Virus record (IMG/VR): IMGVR_UViG_3300028844_005363
Span: 1-64,000 of that record
Source of the DNA: a virus
Length of the DNA stretch: 64,000 bases
Reading direction: 5' to 3' (one strand)
The translations under genes were made by a program, and so were the position numbers. Under the pieces are notes generated by a model that saw only the letters and a list, made by a program, of their open reading frames with translations, made no database searches and was not told where the DNA came from. Numbering within the stretch: the stretch's first letter is position 1; each line of letters starts with the position of its first letter. Positions 24,930 to 33,710 of the stretch are shown here, in pieces.

Positions 24930-25511
24930 TTAATCGTTTGATGCGCCATCACGTAAAGCTTGTGCTTTAGCTAATTTTTCAAGTTCTTTAGGTGTAAGAG
25001 CTGGTAAGTAATCAATACCAAATTCTTGAACCAACTTAGCTTTACGCACTTTTTTACCATTAACAGTAGTTGTATAAAATTGCTGGTATTTACGCTCTTC
25101 AATCATGTTAAGTAGAATTTTTTCTACATGCCATGGTTCATTAAATTGGATGAAACGTGAGTGTGTACCTACCACTGAATTAGACGCTTTAAAGAACTCA
25201 CCTTCATGTTCATTCTTTTTAGGGTTAAGACACGTAATACGTACGCGATATAGTTTAGAAGCTGCTTTACGTAAGCGAGCATTGCGCTGGTGCTTAGTTT
25301 CAACAACATGCACATTTTTATCTGTACTAGTAACTTCGCTGTCTTCATCATCAGCAACAGGATTCATGGCTTTACTTACGCGGTCACGTAAAGTAGTAAG
25401 ACCAATGTTAGGACTGAATGGTAAACCTAGTGACGTAGCACGTCGCTTTAGTAGTACCATTTCTTCTTGTTCTAATTCTTCAGGTGTTTTCTCTTTTTCA
25501 AGTAATGTCAT
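24930..25511 (-). CDS. Hypothetical structural-operon protein (N4 gp55 position)
   Basis: 193 residues. Acidic, helical N terminus (LLEKEKTPEELEQEEMVLLKRRATSLGLPF) that resembles a LEM/SAP-like helix-extension-helix, then a basic region and the block RVRITCLNPKKNEHEGEFFKASN. It sits directly downstream of the capsid gene terminator. Not recognised beyond position; it may be a head completion or decoration protein. Confidence 0.7.
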   Translation of the reverse strand: MTLLEKEKTPEELEQEEMVLLKRRATSLGLPFSPNIGLTTLRDRVSKAMNPVADDEDSEVTSTDKNVHVVETKHQRNARLRKAASKLYRVRITCLNPKKNEHEGEFFKASNSVVGTHSRFIQFNEPWHVEKILLNMIEERKYQQFYTTTVNGKKVRKAKLVQEFGIDYLPALTPKELEKLAKAQALRDGASND

Positions 25512-25558
25512 TGCCTAGCTCTCTTTTTTGGATTGGGGTGATACCCAGAAGTTTACAC

Positions 25559-25583
25559 CTAAAAAGCCCCAATTAAGGGGCTT
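25559..25583 (-). terminator. Rho-independent terminator after capsid gene
   Basis: AAGCCCC (25564-25570) pairs with GGGGCTT (25577-25583); on the minus strand the stem is followed by TTTTTAGG. It would limit readthrough from the strongly expressed capsid gene. Confidence 0.85.
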
Positions 25584-25604
25584 AGTAGAGGTTACGTTAC
25601 TGGA

Positions 25605-27035
25605 TTACCAGCTAGCAACACATTTCAGTAATGCGATACGTTCAGGACGTAAAATCATCATACCGTAGTACCACTTGATTGACATAAAGCCAAGCTCGCC
25701 GTACGGGTCATGTGCACCGTAAGATGCTTCTGATTCAGGAGCAACATGCTTGATTTTAAACTTAACTGTTTTACCAGCAGTTTGGAAACCAATAGTTACG
25801 AAAGATTCAGAACCTACAACAAGTGCAGGGAATACATCGTAGTTACCACCAGTTTCACGGAAACCAGCATTATCAGTAACAGGTGCACCTTCGCCAGCCC
25901 AATGAGCCATCTCAGGAACAACGATGATACGGAACTCATCAACAGAACCGATTTCACCTTCTGCAATTGAACCAGCACCAGCAGCATATTTTTCTACTGA
26001 GATGAAAGCTTGGTTGCCGAATGTATCAGCCATACGCTTAAACATTGGTTTAAGTTCTGAACCGATGTATAGGTAACGAGCGCCATTAATAACGCGAGTA
26101 TCAACCATACGAGTACCAGTAATAAGCTTAGTATTCTTAGGACAACGGTTGTTGTCTAAGTCGATACCAAGACGCATAAGGTCTTCATAAGTGATCTCAG
26201 AAGCTAAACCACCAACTTCACCAGTTACTTCGTTAGTTGCCATTGCTTCACCACCGAAACGCACAACGCCAGCACCATTGATCAAATCAATTTGGATAGC
26301 ATCTTCGGTAATTTCTAAAGCACCGTTAAGCATTTCACGGTTAATGTGCATTTGCTTTTCAGAATCAGAATCGAAATCCATAGACTCTTTAGTGTATTCG
26401 TCAAAGAAACCCATTTTTTCAATAGAGCCTTTGATTTGCACACGCTTGAAGCCAACGCGGTTAACACGACCACCGTTTTCAGATAACAATGGCATCTTAG
26501 AAACCATCTTACCCATATCTTTACTTGAACCATAAAGATTACCAGATGCAGCAACTGCGCCTAGTGTATCAACAATAGTCCAACCAGCAGTTACAGCAGC
26601 AGCTTTAGACGTATTGTAGTCGGTGTCAAAAATACCGTACTCTTTGAAGTAATCAAGCGCACGTGTTTTAGCAGCAGCCAATGCATTAGCAGCAGAGCTA
26701 CCTTCACCTACAGCATACAAAGTAACGTAACCATTACCAGTAGAAGTATTTTCAGGTGGTAGTAATTCAATAGTAACTTCTTGAGTTACTGTCGCGCCAT
26801 TTGCATCAATACCCTGGTCATTGATATTCGCGTCATCAAGTAAAGGTAAGTAAACGTAACGCTTAATTTCTTTACCCATGTGCTTAGGCATACCAAAAGT
26901 ATCTGATAGCTGTGTGAACACTTGCTTTTTACGAGTTTCTGTTAACGCTTTACGTTGGTACAGAAACGTATTCATTTGTTCGCCGCCGATCGTAGAGTCT
27001 ACGCCACCCGCCGGATTATTATATTGCATAGTCAT
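25605..27035 (-). CDS. Major capsid protein (N4 gp56-like)
   Basis: 476 residues. The N terminus NTFLYQRKALTETRKKQVFTQL, the block MPKHMGKEIKRYVYLPLLDDANINDQGID and the later INGARYLYIGSELKP...EKYAAGAGSIAEGEIGSVDEFRIIVVPEM follow the N4-type HK97-fold capsid protein. The gene is followed by a strong terminator, and a scaffold-like gene and the portal lie upstream in the same operon. Assignment from sequence pattern plus order. Confidence 0.9.
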   Translation of the reverse strand: MTMQYNNPAGGVDSTIGGEQMNTFLYQRKALTETRKKQVFTQLSDTFGMPKHMGKEIKRYVYLPLLDDANINDQGIDANGATVTQEVTIELLPPENTSTGNGYVTLYAVGEGSSAANALAAAKTRALDYFKEYGIFDTDYNTSKAAAVTAGWTIVDTLGAVAASGNLYGSSKDMGKMVSKMPLLSENGGRVNRVGFKRVQIKGSIEKMGFFDEYTKESMDFDSDSEKQMHINREMLNGALEITEDAIQIDLINGAGVVRFGGEAMATNEVTGEVGGLASEITYEDLMRLGIDLDNNRCPKNTKLITGTRMVDTRVINGARYLYIGSELKPMFKRMADTFGNQAFISVEKYAAGAGSIAEGEIGSVDEFRIIVVPEMAHWAGEGAPVTDNAGFRETGGNYDVFPALVVGSESFVTIGFQTAGKTVKFKIKHVAPESEASYGAHDPYGELGFMSIKWYYGMMILRPERIALLKCVASW

Positions 27036-27055
27036 AAGAGTACTTCCTAATTAAG

Positions 27056-28126
27056 TTATCTAAACTTTTTATCAAATTGTTTATCAAATTCTTCATCAGA
27101 CAAGTTGCTTAAAGCATCTAGTTCTAAGAGGTCATTTGATGTGTGTGTAGTGGTTCTCTTTTTAGGGATAGCTACACGTTTTTTATTTACAGGCTTAGAC
27201 TTAGATTGAGTACTCTCAGATTTAGGAGCGGCTTGCTGTTGACCAGCATTGGCACGTTCTAATAATTCTGCACCGACTTTCTTGTATGCCTCAAAATCAC
27301 TTAAACCAACTAAACCATTAAAGGTACGTTGGCGGTCTACTTCACCAGAGATTAAATCAAATACGCCGTTACCCATTTGCTCATTCAAGTGAATGAGTTC
27401 TTGTGGGGCAGCTACAATTGATGCACTTGATGCTTTGTCCCATGATTTAGTTACTGTATCAATAGTTTTGGTGAATGAGTCAGTGCCTTCAATTTCACGG
27501 ATGACATCATCTAAAACCATCTCACTATCACTAGGTGCATAAGACTTTGGTTTGTATTCTGCGCTATCTTCAGTGTTTACGTCAAGTGGGTCTATACCAC
27601 TATCTGCAATCATTTTATTAATAGCTTGTGGATTTTTGTTGTGTAAGTCGATTAAGTAACTAAGCTTCTCTTCATCCATTAAGCCATGCTTCTCAAGCAT
27701 ATGACCTACACGGGTAAGAGGTTTAATAGCAGCCATCTTCTTACTGTAGTTAGCACCCATCTTCATTAGGGTACGAGCTTCTTCAATAGAAGTAACTGCC
27801 ATTTCACGCTTGTTAGCTTTGAATGGTTTATATAGCTCTGCTAGTGGATCTTCGGCTTCCGATTCTTCCGCAGGATTTTCTGCAGTTTCTTCTTCTTCTT
27901 CCGTAGCATCATCTTCTTCCGCATCATCAGTTTCATCGGTTTCTTCTTGTTCATCAAGTTCATCCGTTTCGACTTCATCCGATTCAGGTGCTAAAGCACC
28001 TTCCTCGTCTTCGTCTTCAACTGATTCCGCAGCTTCGCTTGAAACATCATAGTCTGGTAGTTCCATATTCATGAAATCTTCATCAGACATATTTTCAATA
28101 TCATCGAAACTTGGATCACTCATCAC
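27056..28126 (-). CDS. Scaffold-like acidic protein (N4 gp57 position)
   Basis: 356 residues. Residues 1-95 are extremely acidic (Glu/Asp/Thr/Ser runs), followed by a helical domain (KPFKANKREMAVTSIEEARTLMKMGANYSKK) and a basic low-complexity patch (KSESTQSKSKPVNKKRVAIPKKR) with a final acidic helix (LSDEEFDKQFDKKF). The acidic, helical, capsid-adjacent profile fits a scaffolding or capsid-assembly protein. The motif around residues 90-125 matches the DNA-packaging/scaffold proteins that N4-like phages carry between capsid and portal. Confidence 0.8.
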   Translation of the reverse strand: MMSDPSFDDIENMSDEDFMNMELPDYDVSSEAAESVEDEDEEGALAPESDEVETDELDEQEETDETDDAEEDDATEEEEETAENPAEESEAEDPLAELYKPFKANKREMAVTSIEEARTLMKMGANYSKKMAAIKPLTRVGHMLEKHGLMDEEKLSYLIDLHNKNPQAINKMIADSGIDPLDVNTEDSAEYKPKSYAPSDSEMVLDDVIREIEGTDSFTKTIDTVTKSWDKASSASIVAAPQELIHLNEQMGNGVFDLISGEVDRQRTFNGLVGLSDFEAYKKVGAELLERANAGQQQAAPKSESTQSKSKPVNKKRVAIPKKRTTTHTSNDLLELDALSNLSDEEFDKQFDKKFR

Positions 28127-28139
28127 ATAGCTCCTTTAA

Positions 28140-28469
28140 TTATTCTTCGTCTGAGTCAGCAGGACCATCAGAAACATCTTCATTGTGGTCTTCAATAGCT
28201 TTTTCAGCTAGGTTTGCTTCGTGTTCGATTACTTGTAAGTAACCTTTGAATGAGCTAATAGAATCAATGTCACGGATTACAGCAGCTTGAGCTTCAGGTG
28301 AATCCATAGAAGGAGTGCCTTTAGCCATAACAAGACGAACACATTCATCTTTAAAATAACCATCAAGAACCACTGCTTTGAAATCTGGGTTTTGTAGTAA
28401 GCGACCTAGTGCTTGTTTTTTGCTGATCAGTTTATTCGCGGCTTCTAACGTAAGATGTGCATTTGACAT
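28140..28469 (-). CDS. Small structural-operon protein (N4 gp58 position)
   Basis: 109 residues from the ATG at 28469 (MSNAHLTLEAANKLISKKQALGRLL). Helical with an acidic C terminus (EDHNEDVSDGPADSDEE). The motif LISKKQALGRLLQNPDFKAVVLDGYFKDECVRL is the conserved-looking part. It lies between portal and scaffold-like genes and has no known enzymatic motif. Confidence 0.75.
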   Translation of the reverse strand: MSNAHLTLEAANKLISKKQALGRLLQNPDFKAVVLDGYFKDECVRLVMAKGTPSMDSPEAQAAVIRDIDSISSFKGYLQVIEHEANLAEKAIEDHNEDVSDGPADSDEE

Positions 28470-28530
28470 TTGTATTACCTTTTTTTGTGTCCTCACCTCA
28501 TTGGCGAGATTGCTTATTAAACATGAAAGT

Positions 28531-28553
28531 AAGCCATAGATGTACTATGGCTT
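28531..28553 (-). terminator. Hairpin between portal and gp58-like gene
   Basis: AAGCCATAG (28531-28539) pairs with CTATGGCTT (28545-28553). On the minus strand a short T-containing tail follows, so partial termination is possible. Confidence 0.55.
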
Positions 28554-28574
28554 TAGGGTTTTCATATCAGGAAC

Positions 28575-30725
28575 TTAGTTATTCTGGGACTTATCTCCCG
28601 AATTTTCAAGTTGTTTCTTTATAATCTCAAGTTCCATGTTTCCTTGGGCTTGGGCTTTTTGTTTCTGCAAGTCACGCTCTTGAGTTGTACCAGACTCTTT
28701 CTCTACGAAATCCAGAGAGTTTATATCAGCTTCCGAATCCAACTTACGAGCCTTACTAGCTTCGGTTACTGCTTTAGCTCTATCCAGTACAGCCTTAGCT
28801 TGTTCTGACATAGGTTCGATAGTTTTCTTCTGTAACTCAGCTTCAAGAACAGCAATACGTAATTCTTGTTCACGTTGTGCTAATGGGTCAGGAGTCGGTT
28901 TGAACTCTTCTAACTCTTTAGCCAATGCAGGCATTTTACGTAGACGAGCAATGTTAGCTAAAATCTTCTGCGACAGTTCAGGCATCATATTGTTACCCAT
29001 AGTCTGTAGCATGAAAGCCAACTCTTGCGCTTTAGCGTTATCAACTTCAGCAGAACTAATATCAACTACTAGGTCAAAATTACCTGCTAAGTCATCTCGT
29101 CTAATGTCAGCAAATACATCGTCAGTAACACGCACGTATTCTTGCTCAGAAAGATAAACACCATTCATTGCAATTATTCTACGAGCCACACGTTTAAGAC
29201 CGTCTGACATTCTTCGTAGGATACCAAGCTCACGTTTACTTGCAGCATCTAAAGCGCCACGGATACCAGTAGCTACATCACCTAAACCATCACCACTAAT
29301 GCCACCGGCAAATGCACGAACACCTGTTAGTGATTCAGCTTCTTGGTTTTGCATCTGTAACATCAAGGGTGCTGATTGTGGAATTTCTTCCATCTTATTC
29401 ATGTAGAATAATTTGCTAGGATCAGTTTGCCCTTGGAACTCAAAATCATCACCGTCTTTAAACTTACGGCGGTTAGTAATATTAAGAGCATCGTTACGTA
29501 CGCCACGTTGACCATTTGCAGAACGAGCCACAATATCAATCATAGCGCGAGTTAGTGCACCTGCAATTTTTTGGTTGTCTTCTAAAAGTACACCATCTGG
29601 CTCACCATAAATTGCTTTACGTACTGGCAAATATTGAACTATTTCAAAAGGTGGTTTTCTATCAGGGAATGGATTTTCTTCCATACGTATAAGTATATTA
29701 CCAACCCATGCAGCAACAATTGGTACAGTAGTACCATCATCGTGAATATCCCAATCACCCCAATATTCTGTAACTACTAATTCTTTACGTGCTTTGTCGC
29801 TAAATTCAAAACTCTTTTCATCAGCATCTTCGTAATCAGGGTGAGCCAAAGCTTCATTGCTGCCTGGTCTAATTTTATCTAAATCAAAGTAAATACCTTG
29901 TGCTTTTAAACCAGATAAAGAACTTGTGAAGTTATACCCAACAAATCTAGCATCTTCTATTTTACCTTCACAAGATGGATCAACTACCACATTTTTATAG
30001 TGACAAATTTCTAAAGTAGGTTGGTTTTTAACAGTACGTTCTTCGCTAACTTCTTCCTCATCTTCTAGTATAGCAACGTGAGGAATACCAGTAGCTTGCG
30101 TGTATTGTAGTGCTATTTTGTTATGCTCAGGCACCGAGTCAAAGTCATACTCTTCTGACTGAGAAAGCTCTATAAGCTTCTGTAAGCGCTTCGCTACTGT
30201 AGGGTCATTAGTTGGTGCATAAGAATAGTTTTGTACTGTACGAGTAACTACAGCAATCTCTTCTTCCCAACCAATACGTACAATAATAGTACCTTCATCT
30301 ACAGCAGTACGTACATACTCATCAATGAAAGCCACCTTCTCAATTTGTGTATTAAACTGATTGTTTATAATAAGGTTATTTTGGCGTGCTGCTAGCTTAT
30401 CTGCATGCGTTGTAGGACGTATACTGAACATATTCTCAGTACTTAGAAAAGCTTCTGACAATGCGGCGTACCGCCATTCTGCCTGTTTACGTATAAGCTT
30501 AGTCTGCACAGATGAACGATTAGGACGTTTTTTAACTGCCGCTGAACCACGTACATGCAAGTTATCTAGGTATCGGTCTATCTTCGCTACTTGAGTACTA
30601 TGATCTGATTTGGCACTTGTTAAGTCTTTTTCCAAATCAGATATTGAAGGTACACTAGTCCATTCAGGTAAATTACTAGGTGCACTAGTATCTTCCTCGT
30701 TGTAGTCATCTTCTGCTTCTAACAT
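28575..30725 (-). CDS. Portal protein (N4 gp59-like)
   Basis: 716 residues, the usual size for an N4-type portal. Recognisable blocks are VRGSAAVKKRPNRSSVQTKLIRKQAEWRYAALSEAFLST near the N terminus, the FVGYNFTSSLSGLK segment, and ARSANGQRGVRNDALNITNRRKF with the ALTRAMIDI helix in the clip/wing region. The C-terminal Q/K/E-rich helix (REQELRIAVLEAELQKK) would form the barrel or crown. It is the dodecameric DNA gate of the head and starts the leftward structural operon, divergent from the island at 30815. Confidence 0.9.
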   Translation of the reverse strand: MLEAEDDYNEEDTSAPSNLPEWTSVPSISDLEKDLTSAKSDHSTQVAKIDRYLDNLHVRGSAAVKKRPNRSSVQTKLIRKQAEWRYAALSEAFLSTENMFSIRPTTHADKLAARQNNLIINNQFNTQIEKVAFIDEYVRTAVDEGTIIVRIGWEEEIAVVTRTVQNYSYAPTNDPTVAKRLQKLIELSQSEEYDFDSVPEHNKIALQYTQATGIPHVAILEDEEEVSEERTVKNQPTLEICHYKNVVVDPSCEGKIEDARFVGYNFTSSLSGLKAQGIYFDLDKIRPGSNEALAHPDYEDADEKSFEFSDKARKELVVTEYWGDWDIHDDGTTVPIVAAWVGNILIRMEENPFPDRKPPFEIVQYLPVRKAIYGEPDGVLLEDNQKIAGALTRAMIDIVARSANGQRGVRNDALNITNRRKFKDGDDFEFQGQTDPSKLFYMNKMEEIPQSAPLMLQMQNQEAESLTGVRAFAGGISGDGLGDVATGIRGALDAASKRELGILRRMSDGLKRVARRIIAMNGVYLSEQEYVRVTDDVFADIRRDDLAGNFDLVVDISSAEVDNAKAQELAFMLQTMGNNMMPELSQKILANIARLRKMPALAKELEEFKPTPDPLAQREQELRIAVLEAELQKKTIEPMSEQAKAVLDRAKAVTEASKARKLDSEADINSLDFVEKESGTTQERDLQKQKAQAQGNMELEIIKKQLENSGDKSQNN

Positions 30726-30760
30726 TTATATGCCTTAAAAGTGTTTATATTTGTTTGTAT

Positions 30761-30775
30761 AGTAGCTGCGCTACT
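30761..30775 (+). promoter_or_regulatory. vRNAP-type hairpin promoter
   Basis: AGTAGC (30761-30766), loop TGC, GCTACT (30770-30775): a 6-bp stem with a T-N-C triloop (G-N-A on the template strand) 39 nt before the ATG at 30815. Same geometry as the early-region hairpins. Confidence 0.6.
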
Positions 30776-30814
30776 GCTCCCGAATCAATCAATAAATCCG
30801 TAGAGAAATATATA

Positions 30815-31399
30815 ATGAATAATGAACCGGTAGATTATAACAAAGGTTGTGACAATACACAGTCTCCTTATTATGTAGGTGAACCAGAACAATGTGATTT
30901 ATGTTCTAGTATGGTTCCAGAAGGTTGTACTACGCAAGTATCAACTACTCAGCATGCTTGTGTAAGTTGCCTTAATGTCATTAACCAGTTTAAACCAGAT
31001 TACCCAACAGTGTTTTCCGACCAGGCAGAGTTTCTTACTGCCGGGGATGTACCATTCCCTCTTACTGACCAAGATGAAATGACTCCAATGCAGTCGGCTG
31101 AACTTCTTGTAGATGAGTATGAAGAGTGGGGTGAGGAATCACACTACTTAAGAACTGGTAACTTGAATGACTTAAAGGAGTGTATTGATATTATTTACAC
31201 TGCTGCTCAATACTTGAATCAGTCCGTTGGTGTTACTGCTGCGGGTAAACTGTGGGATATTGTACACAAGCATAATATGAGTAAGTGTATTGACGGTAAA
31301 CTACGTAAGTTACCTAACGGTAAAATTGATAAACCAGAAGGCTTTGATAAGATGTCATTCATTCCAAAATTTGAAGAGGTTCTTTCAGATGAGTTCTAG
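30815..31399 (+). CDS. Zn-ribbon plus MazG-like NTP pyrophosphohydrolase
   Basis: 194 residues from the ATG at 30815. N-terminal zinc ribbon CDLC...HACVSC (about residues 23-55) followed by an all-alpha NTP pyrophosphohydrolase of the MazG/PRA-PH type: ELLVDEYEEWGEES (E-x3-E metal-binding helix, about 102-115), LKECIDIIYTAAQY (E-x3-D), and VHKHNMSKC with GKIDKPEGF, the typical phage MazG-like tail. It would hydrolyse a nucleoside triphosphate such as a non-canonical dNTP; in other phages MazG proteins also affect alarmones. First gene of a rightward island preceded by a vRNAP-type hairpin. Confidence 0.85.
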   Translation: MNNEPVDYNKGCDNTQSPYYVGEPEQCDLCSSMVPEGCTTQVSTTQHACVSCLNVINQFKPDYPTVFSDQAEFLTAGDVPFPLTDQDEMTPMQSAELLVDEYEEWGEESHYLRTGNLNDLKECIDIIYTAAQYLNQSVGVTAAGKLWDIVHKHNMSKCIDGKLRKLPNGKIDKPEGFDKMSFIPKFEEVLSDEF

Positions 31400-31967
31400 T
31401 AGCGTCTTGGATATAATTTCAAATATCACTGACCCTAAGCAATGCACTGCTGAAAAAATTAGTGGTATGTGCGATATGTCCGTACATCAACTCAGACGCA
31501 AGTACGCTACCGATATTAAGTTACATAAACAATCGCTTAACAATAAACCGCCTACTGTGGCAGTTACCCCTACCGCACCTAATGAATCTAACCAAGAGCT
31601 GTTAAAAATTTTAGTTACCTTGTCGGCAAAAGTAGACAAACTTACTAAAGAAGTAATTAAGCTGCGAGATAAGCGCAGTAAAGACGAGACTAGTGAAGGT
31701 TGGTACTCTACTGGCTATGATATGAATGGTACGATGGCTGGTGATAGAGAAGCCTACGTTGAACTACTTTTTGCTAGTGGCGCTAAGCGCAAAATGACAT
31801 GGGGTGATTACATAGATTCAGGTAGAAGGTTTATAGCTTTTGTTAATACCAATTACGAAGATGCAGGTGATTGCTCAAGTGATGTTTATATGTCTATACG
31901 TCCTTGTGAGACACCTCCGCATACCGCAAGTATCCGTAAAATAATGAAACATTTAGGAATTAAGTAA
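31389..31967 (+). CDS. Hypothetical HTH-like protein
   Basis: 192 residues; the ATG at 31389 overlaps the end of the MazG-like gene by 11 nt with an upstream ATTTGAAGAGG ribosome binding site. The N-terminal 40 residues (AEKISGMCDMSVHQLRRKYATDIKLH) look like a helix-turn-helix. A Pro/Thr-rich linker, a coiled coil (LLKILVTLSAKVDKLTKEVIKLRDKRS) and a C-terminal domain (GWYSTGYDMNGTMAGDREAYVELLF) follow. Possible DNA-binding regulator; not recognised. One-base overlap with the dNMP kinase gene. Confidence 0.7.
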   Translation: MSSSSVLDIISNITDPKQCTAEKISGMCDMSVHQLRRKYATDIKLHKQSLNNKPPTVAVTPTAPNESNQELLKILVTLSAKVDKLTKEVIKLRDKRSKDETSEGWYSTGYDMNGTMAGDREAYVELLFASGAKRKMTWGDYIDSGRRFIAFVNTNYEDAGDCSSDVYMSIRPCETPPHTASIRKIMKHLGIK

Positions 31968-32674
31968 TGAGCTTTAATGTATACAAACAAGGTACCAATG
32001 GTTACGCACTTTACTTCGCTAAAGGCGATTGGCGTGAGTCGGCAAGTGTTCGTAATGATCAACTTAAACCAGTAGCTGAAGCTATGATTGGTATTACAGG
32101 TACTTTGAACCATGGCAAGAATACTTTAGCTGGTCTAATCCAGAGTCATTTAGTAACTACCAAACGTAAAGAGATGGCTTTTGGGGATGCACCTAAAGTA
32201 ATACTACAAAAAGTATTTCCTAAGTGGACTTCAGCACACTTTTATACGCGCGAACTTAAAGAAGCTGTTTGCCCTATATATGGTATTAGTCCTCGTACAG
32301 CTATGACTAAGTTCGGTACTGACTTTATGCGTAACTCACTTGGTTTACCACGTTACTGGATTAACTTATTAGAGGAGGATATGGAAACTCTTGGCCGTAA
32401 ACCAGAAGACGTAATCATTACTGATATACGTTTTAATAATGAAGCTGCTTGGGCTAAGTCTAATGATGGTTTCATTATCCGTATACGTGACCCTCGTAAA
32501 CCTGTACCTACTGAAGAAGAAAGTGAGCAAGGTATCTCTACCATGTTCATTGATTTCGATATAGAAAATGATGGCTCTATTGATGACATCGTAGATAAAC
32601 TCCTTATACTGAAACCTCTTTATTACTTACCAAAGAGTTTTCCAGAAGATGAATCGCGAATATTCCCTCAGTAA
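31967..32674 (+). CDS. Deoxynucleoside monophosphate kinase (T4 gene 1 type)
   Basis: 235 residues. P-loop GITGTLNHGKNTLAGL (about 42-57), the SPRTAMTKFGTDFMR substrate-binding block and the VIITDIRFNNEAAW block characterise phage dNMP kinases, which phosphorylate dTMP, dGMP and 5-substituted dCMP to diphosphates. The lid region (RIRDPRKPVPTEEESEQGIS) is also typical. The first 40 residues form an N-terminal extension. Together with the MazG-like protein, dUTPase and ThyX-like genes it shapes the dNTP pool. Confidence 0.88.
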   Translation: MSFNVYKQGTNGYALYFAKGDWRESASVRNDQLKPVAEAMIGITGTLNHGKNTLAGLIQSHLVTTKRKEMAFGDAPKVILQKVFPKWTSAHFYTRELKEAVCPIYGISPRTAMTKFGTDFMRNSLGLPRYWINLLEEDMETLGRKPEDVIITDIRFNNEAAWAKSNDGFIIRIRDPRKPVPTEEESEQGISTMFIDFDIENDGSIDDIVDKLLILKPLYYLPKSFPEDESRIFPQ

Positions 32675-33119
32675 AAACAGTCAAGCAAAGGTAGATACGT
32701 GCGCTCCTATTATTAAATCAGTAGTAGCGCGCGCTATGGAAATTGCTAATACTCGTAAATTACACTGCCCTGATTGGGGTGTTAGTTCAGGTAAACGAAC
32801 CACTGATGAACAATTCAATATGTACCGTAAAGGTCGTTCAATGGTTATCAAAGATAAAGGTTCAAGTGAGTACGCTGTAGTTGACCCATTTAAAGTTATT
32901 ACTAATGCGGATGGTTACGCTAAGAAGTCAGCTCATCAAACTGGTTTAGCTATTGATATTTATTGCTATGTTGATGGTCAAACTAATTACGACTTTGATA
33001 ATTTAGCTGCTGTTGCTACATGCTTATTTGCTGCTGCTTGTGAACTAGGTGTGCATCTAGTTTGGGGTGGTAACTGGAATAGCCTAACGGATGCACCTCA
33101 TTTCGAGGTGAAGCTATGA
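32649..33119 (+). CDS. Endolysin, peptidase M15C (L-alanyl-D-glutamate type)
   Basis: 156 residues. The zinc-binding pattern SAHQTGLAIDIY (H96, D103) and DAPHFE (H151) with SSGKRTTDEQFNMYRKG define a VanY/M15-family peptidase like the T5 endolysin, which cuts the peptide stem of peptidoglycan at lysis. N4 itself uses an N-acetylmuramidase, so this is a replacement. Overlaps the dNMP kinase gene by 26 nt and the hydrolase gene by 4 nt (ATGA), so tightly coupled. No signal peptide, so a holin or other export is needed. Confidence 0.92.
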   Translation: MNREYSLSKNSQAKVDTCAPIIKSVVARAMEIANTRKLHCPDWGVSSGKRTTDEQFNMYRKGRSMVIKDKGSSEYAVVDPFKVITNADGYAKKSAHQTGLAIDIYCYVDGQTNYDFDNLAAVATCLFAAACELGVHLVWGGNWNSLTDAPHFEVKL

Positions 33120-33673
33120 ATATATTAATCCATGGTTACAATGTACGTGACCCAATGACTACTGTAGGGCGTTTACAGAAGCGTTTATCTAATACCTATC
33201 TATTTGTATATGGTTGGTTTGGTTTGACCTCTGTACTGCTATACAACAAACGTGAAGCCATAAAACTTAAAGAGCTTTTAGACCAGCATCCTGAAAGTAC
33301 TGTTTATGCACATTCGAATGGTTGTGCTATTGCTGTATTAGCTGCTGAGTTGGGAGCCAAGATTAAAACATTGGTTTGTATTAACCCTGCGCTGAAGACT
33401 GATTATGTATTCCCAGATACGATTACTAATGTAGGTGTGGTTCATACTAAACATGACGTACCAACTAAGGTAGCTCGTTTCTTGGATTACGTACCGTTTA
33501 TTCAGTTGATTGTACCTAACGCATGGGGAGCCATGGGAAACTATGGTGCAGAAGATAAGCGAGTTAAAAACTTTGATTTCAGTGATTACTTAGATGGGCA
33601 TAGTGCTTTTTTTGAGTATAGAAATATGGATATATGTTTGCCTGTTGTTCGTTCGTGGGTAAAACAATTGTAA
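33116..33673 (+). CDS. Alpha/beta-hydrolase (esterase-like)
   Basis: 185 residues with an alpha/beta-hydrolase plan: oxyanion-hole HGYN near the N terminus (H6-N9), nucleophile elbow AHSNG (S67), acid HTKHD (D114 likely) and GHSAFF (H162). It is small for the fold and the elbow starts with Ala, not Gly. Coupled by ATGA to the endolysin gene, so it may act in lysis, for example on lipids or on linkages of the outer envelope, in the way mycobacteriophages pair LysA with LysB. That role is an inference from position. Confidence 0.8.
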   Translation: MNILIHGYNVRDPMTTVGRLQKRLSNTYLFVYGWFGLTSVLLYNKREAIKLKELLDQHPESTVYAHSNGCAIAVLAAELGAKIKTLVCINPALKTDYVFPDTITNVGVVHTKHDVPTKVARFLDYVPFIQLIVPNAWGAMGNYGAEDKRVKNFDFSDYLDGHSAFFEYRNMDICLPVVRSWVKQL

Positions 33674-33677
33674 AATT

Positions 33678-33703
33678 AGCCATCCTTCGGGATGGCTTTT
33701 TTA
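33678..33703 (+). terminator. Rho-independent terminator
   Basis: AGCCATCC (33678-33685), TTCG loop, GGATGGCT (33690-33697), then six T. It ends the rightward lysis/nucleotide island, just before the convergent receiver gene. Confidence 0.9.
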
Positions 33704-33710
33704 TTTGGAA

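Noticed and set aside
27810-28052. Plus-strand ORF rich in serine opposite the scaffold-like gene
   Set aside because: It is the antisense of the Glu/Asp codon runs, a composition artefact.
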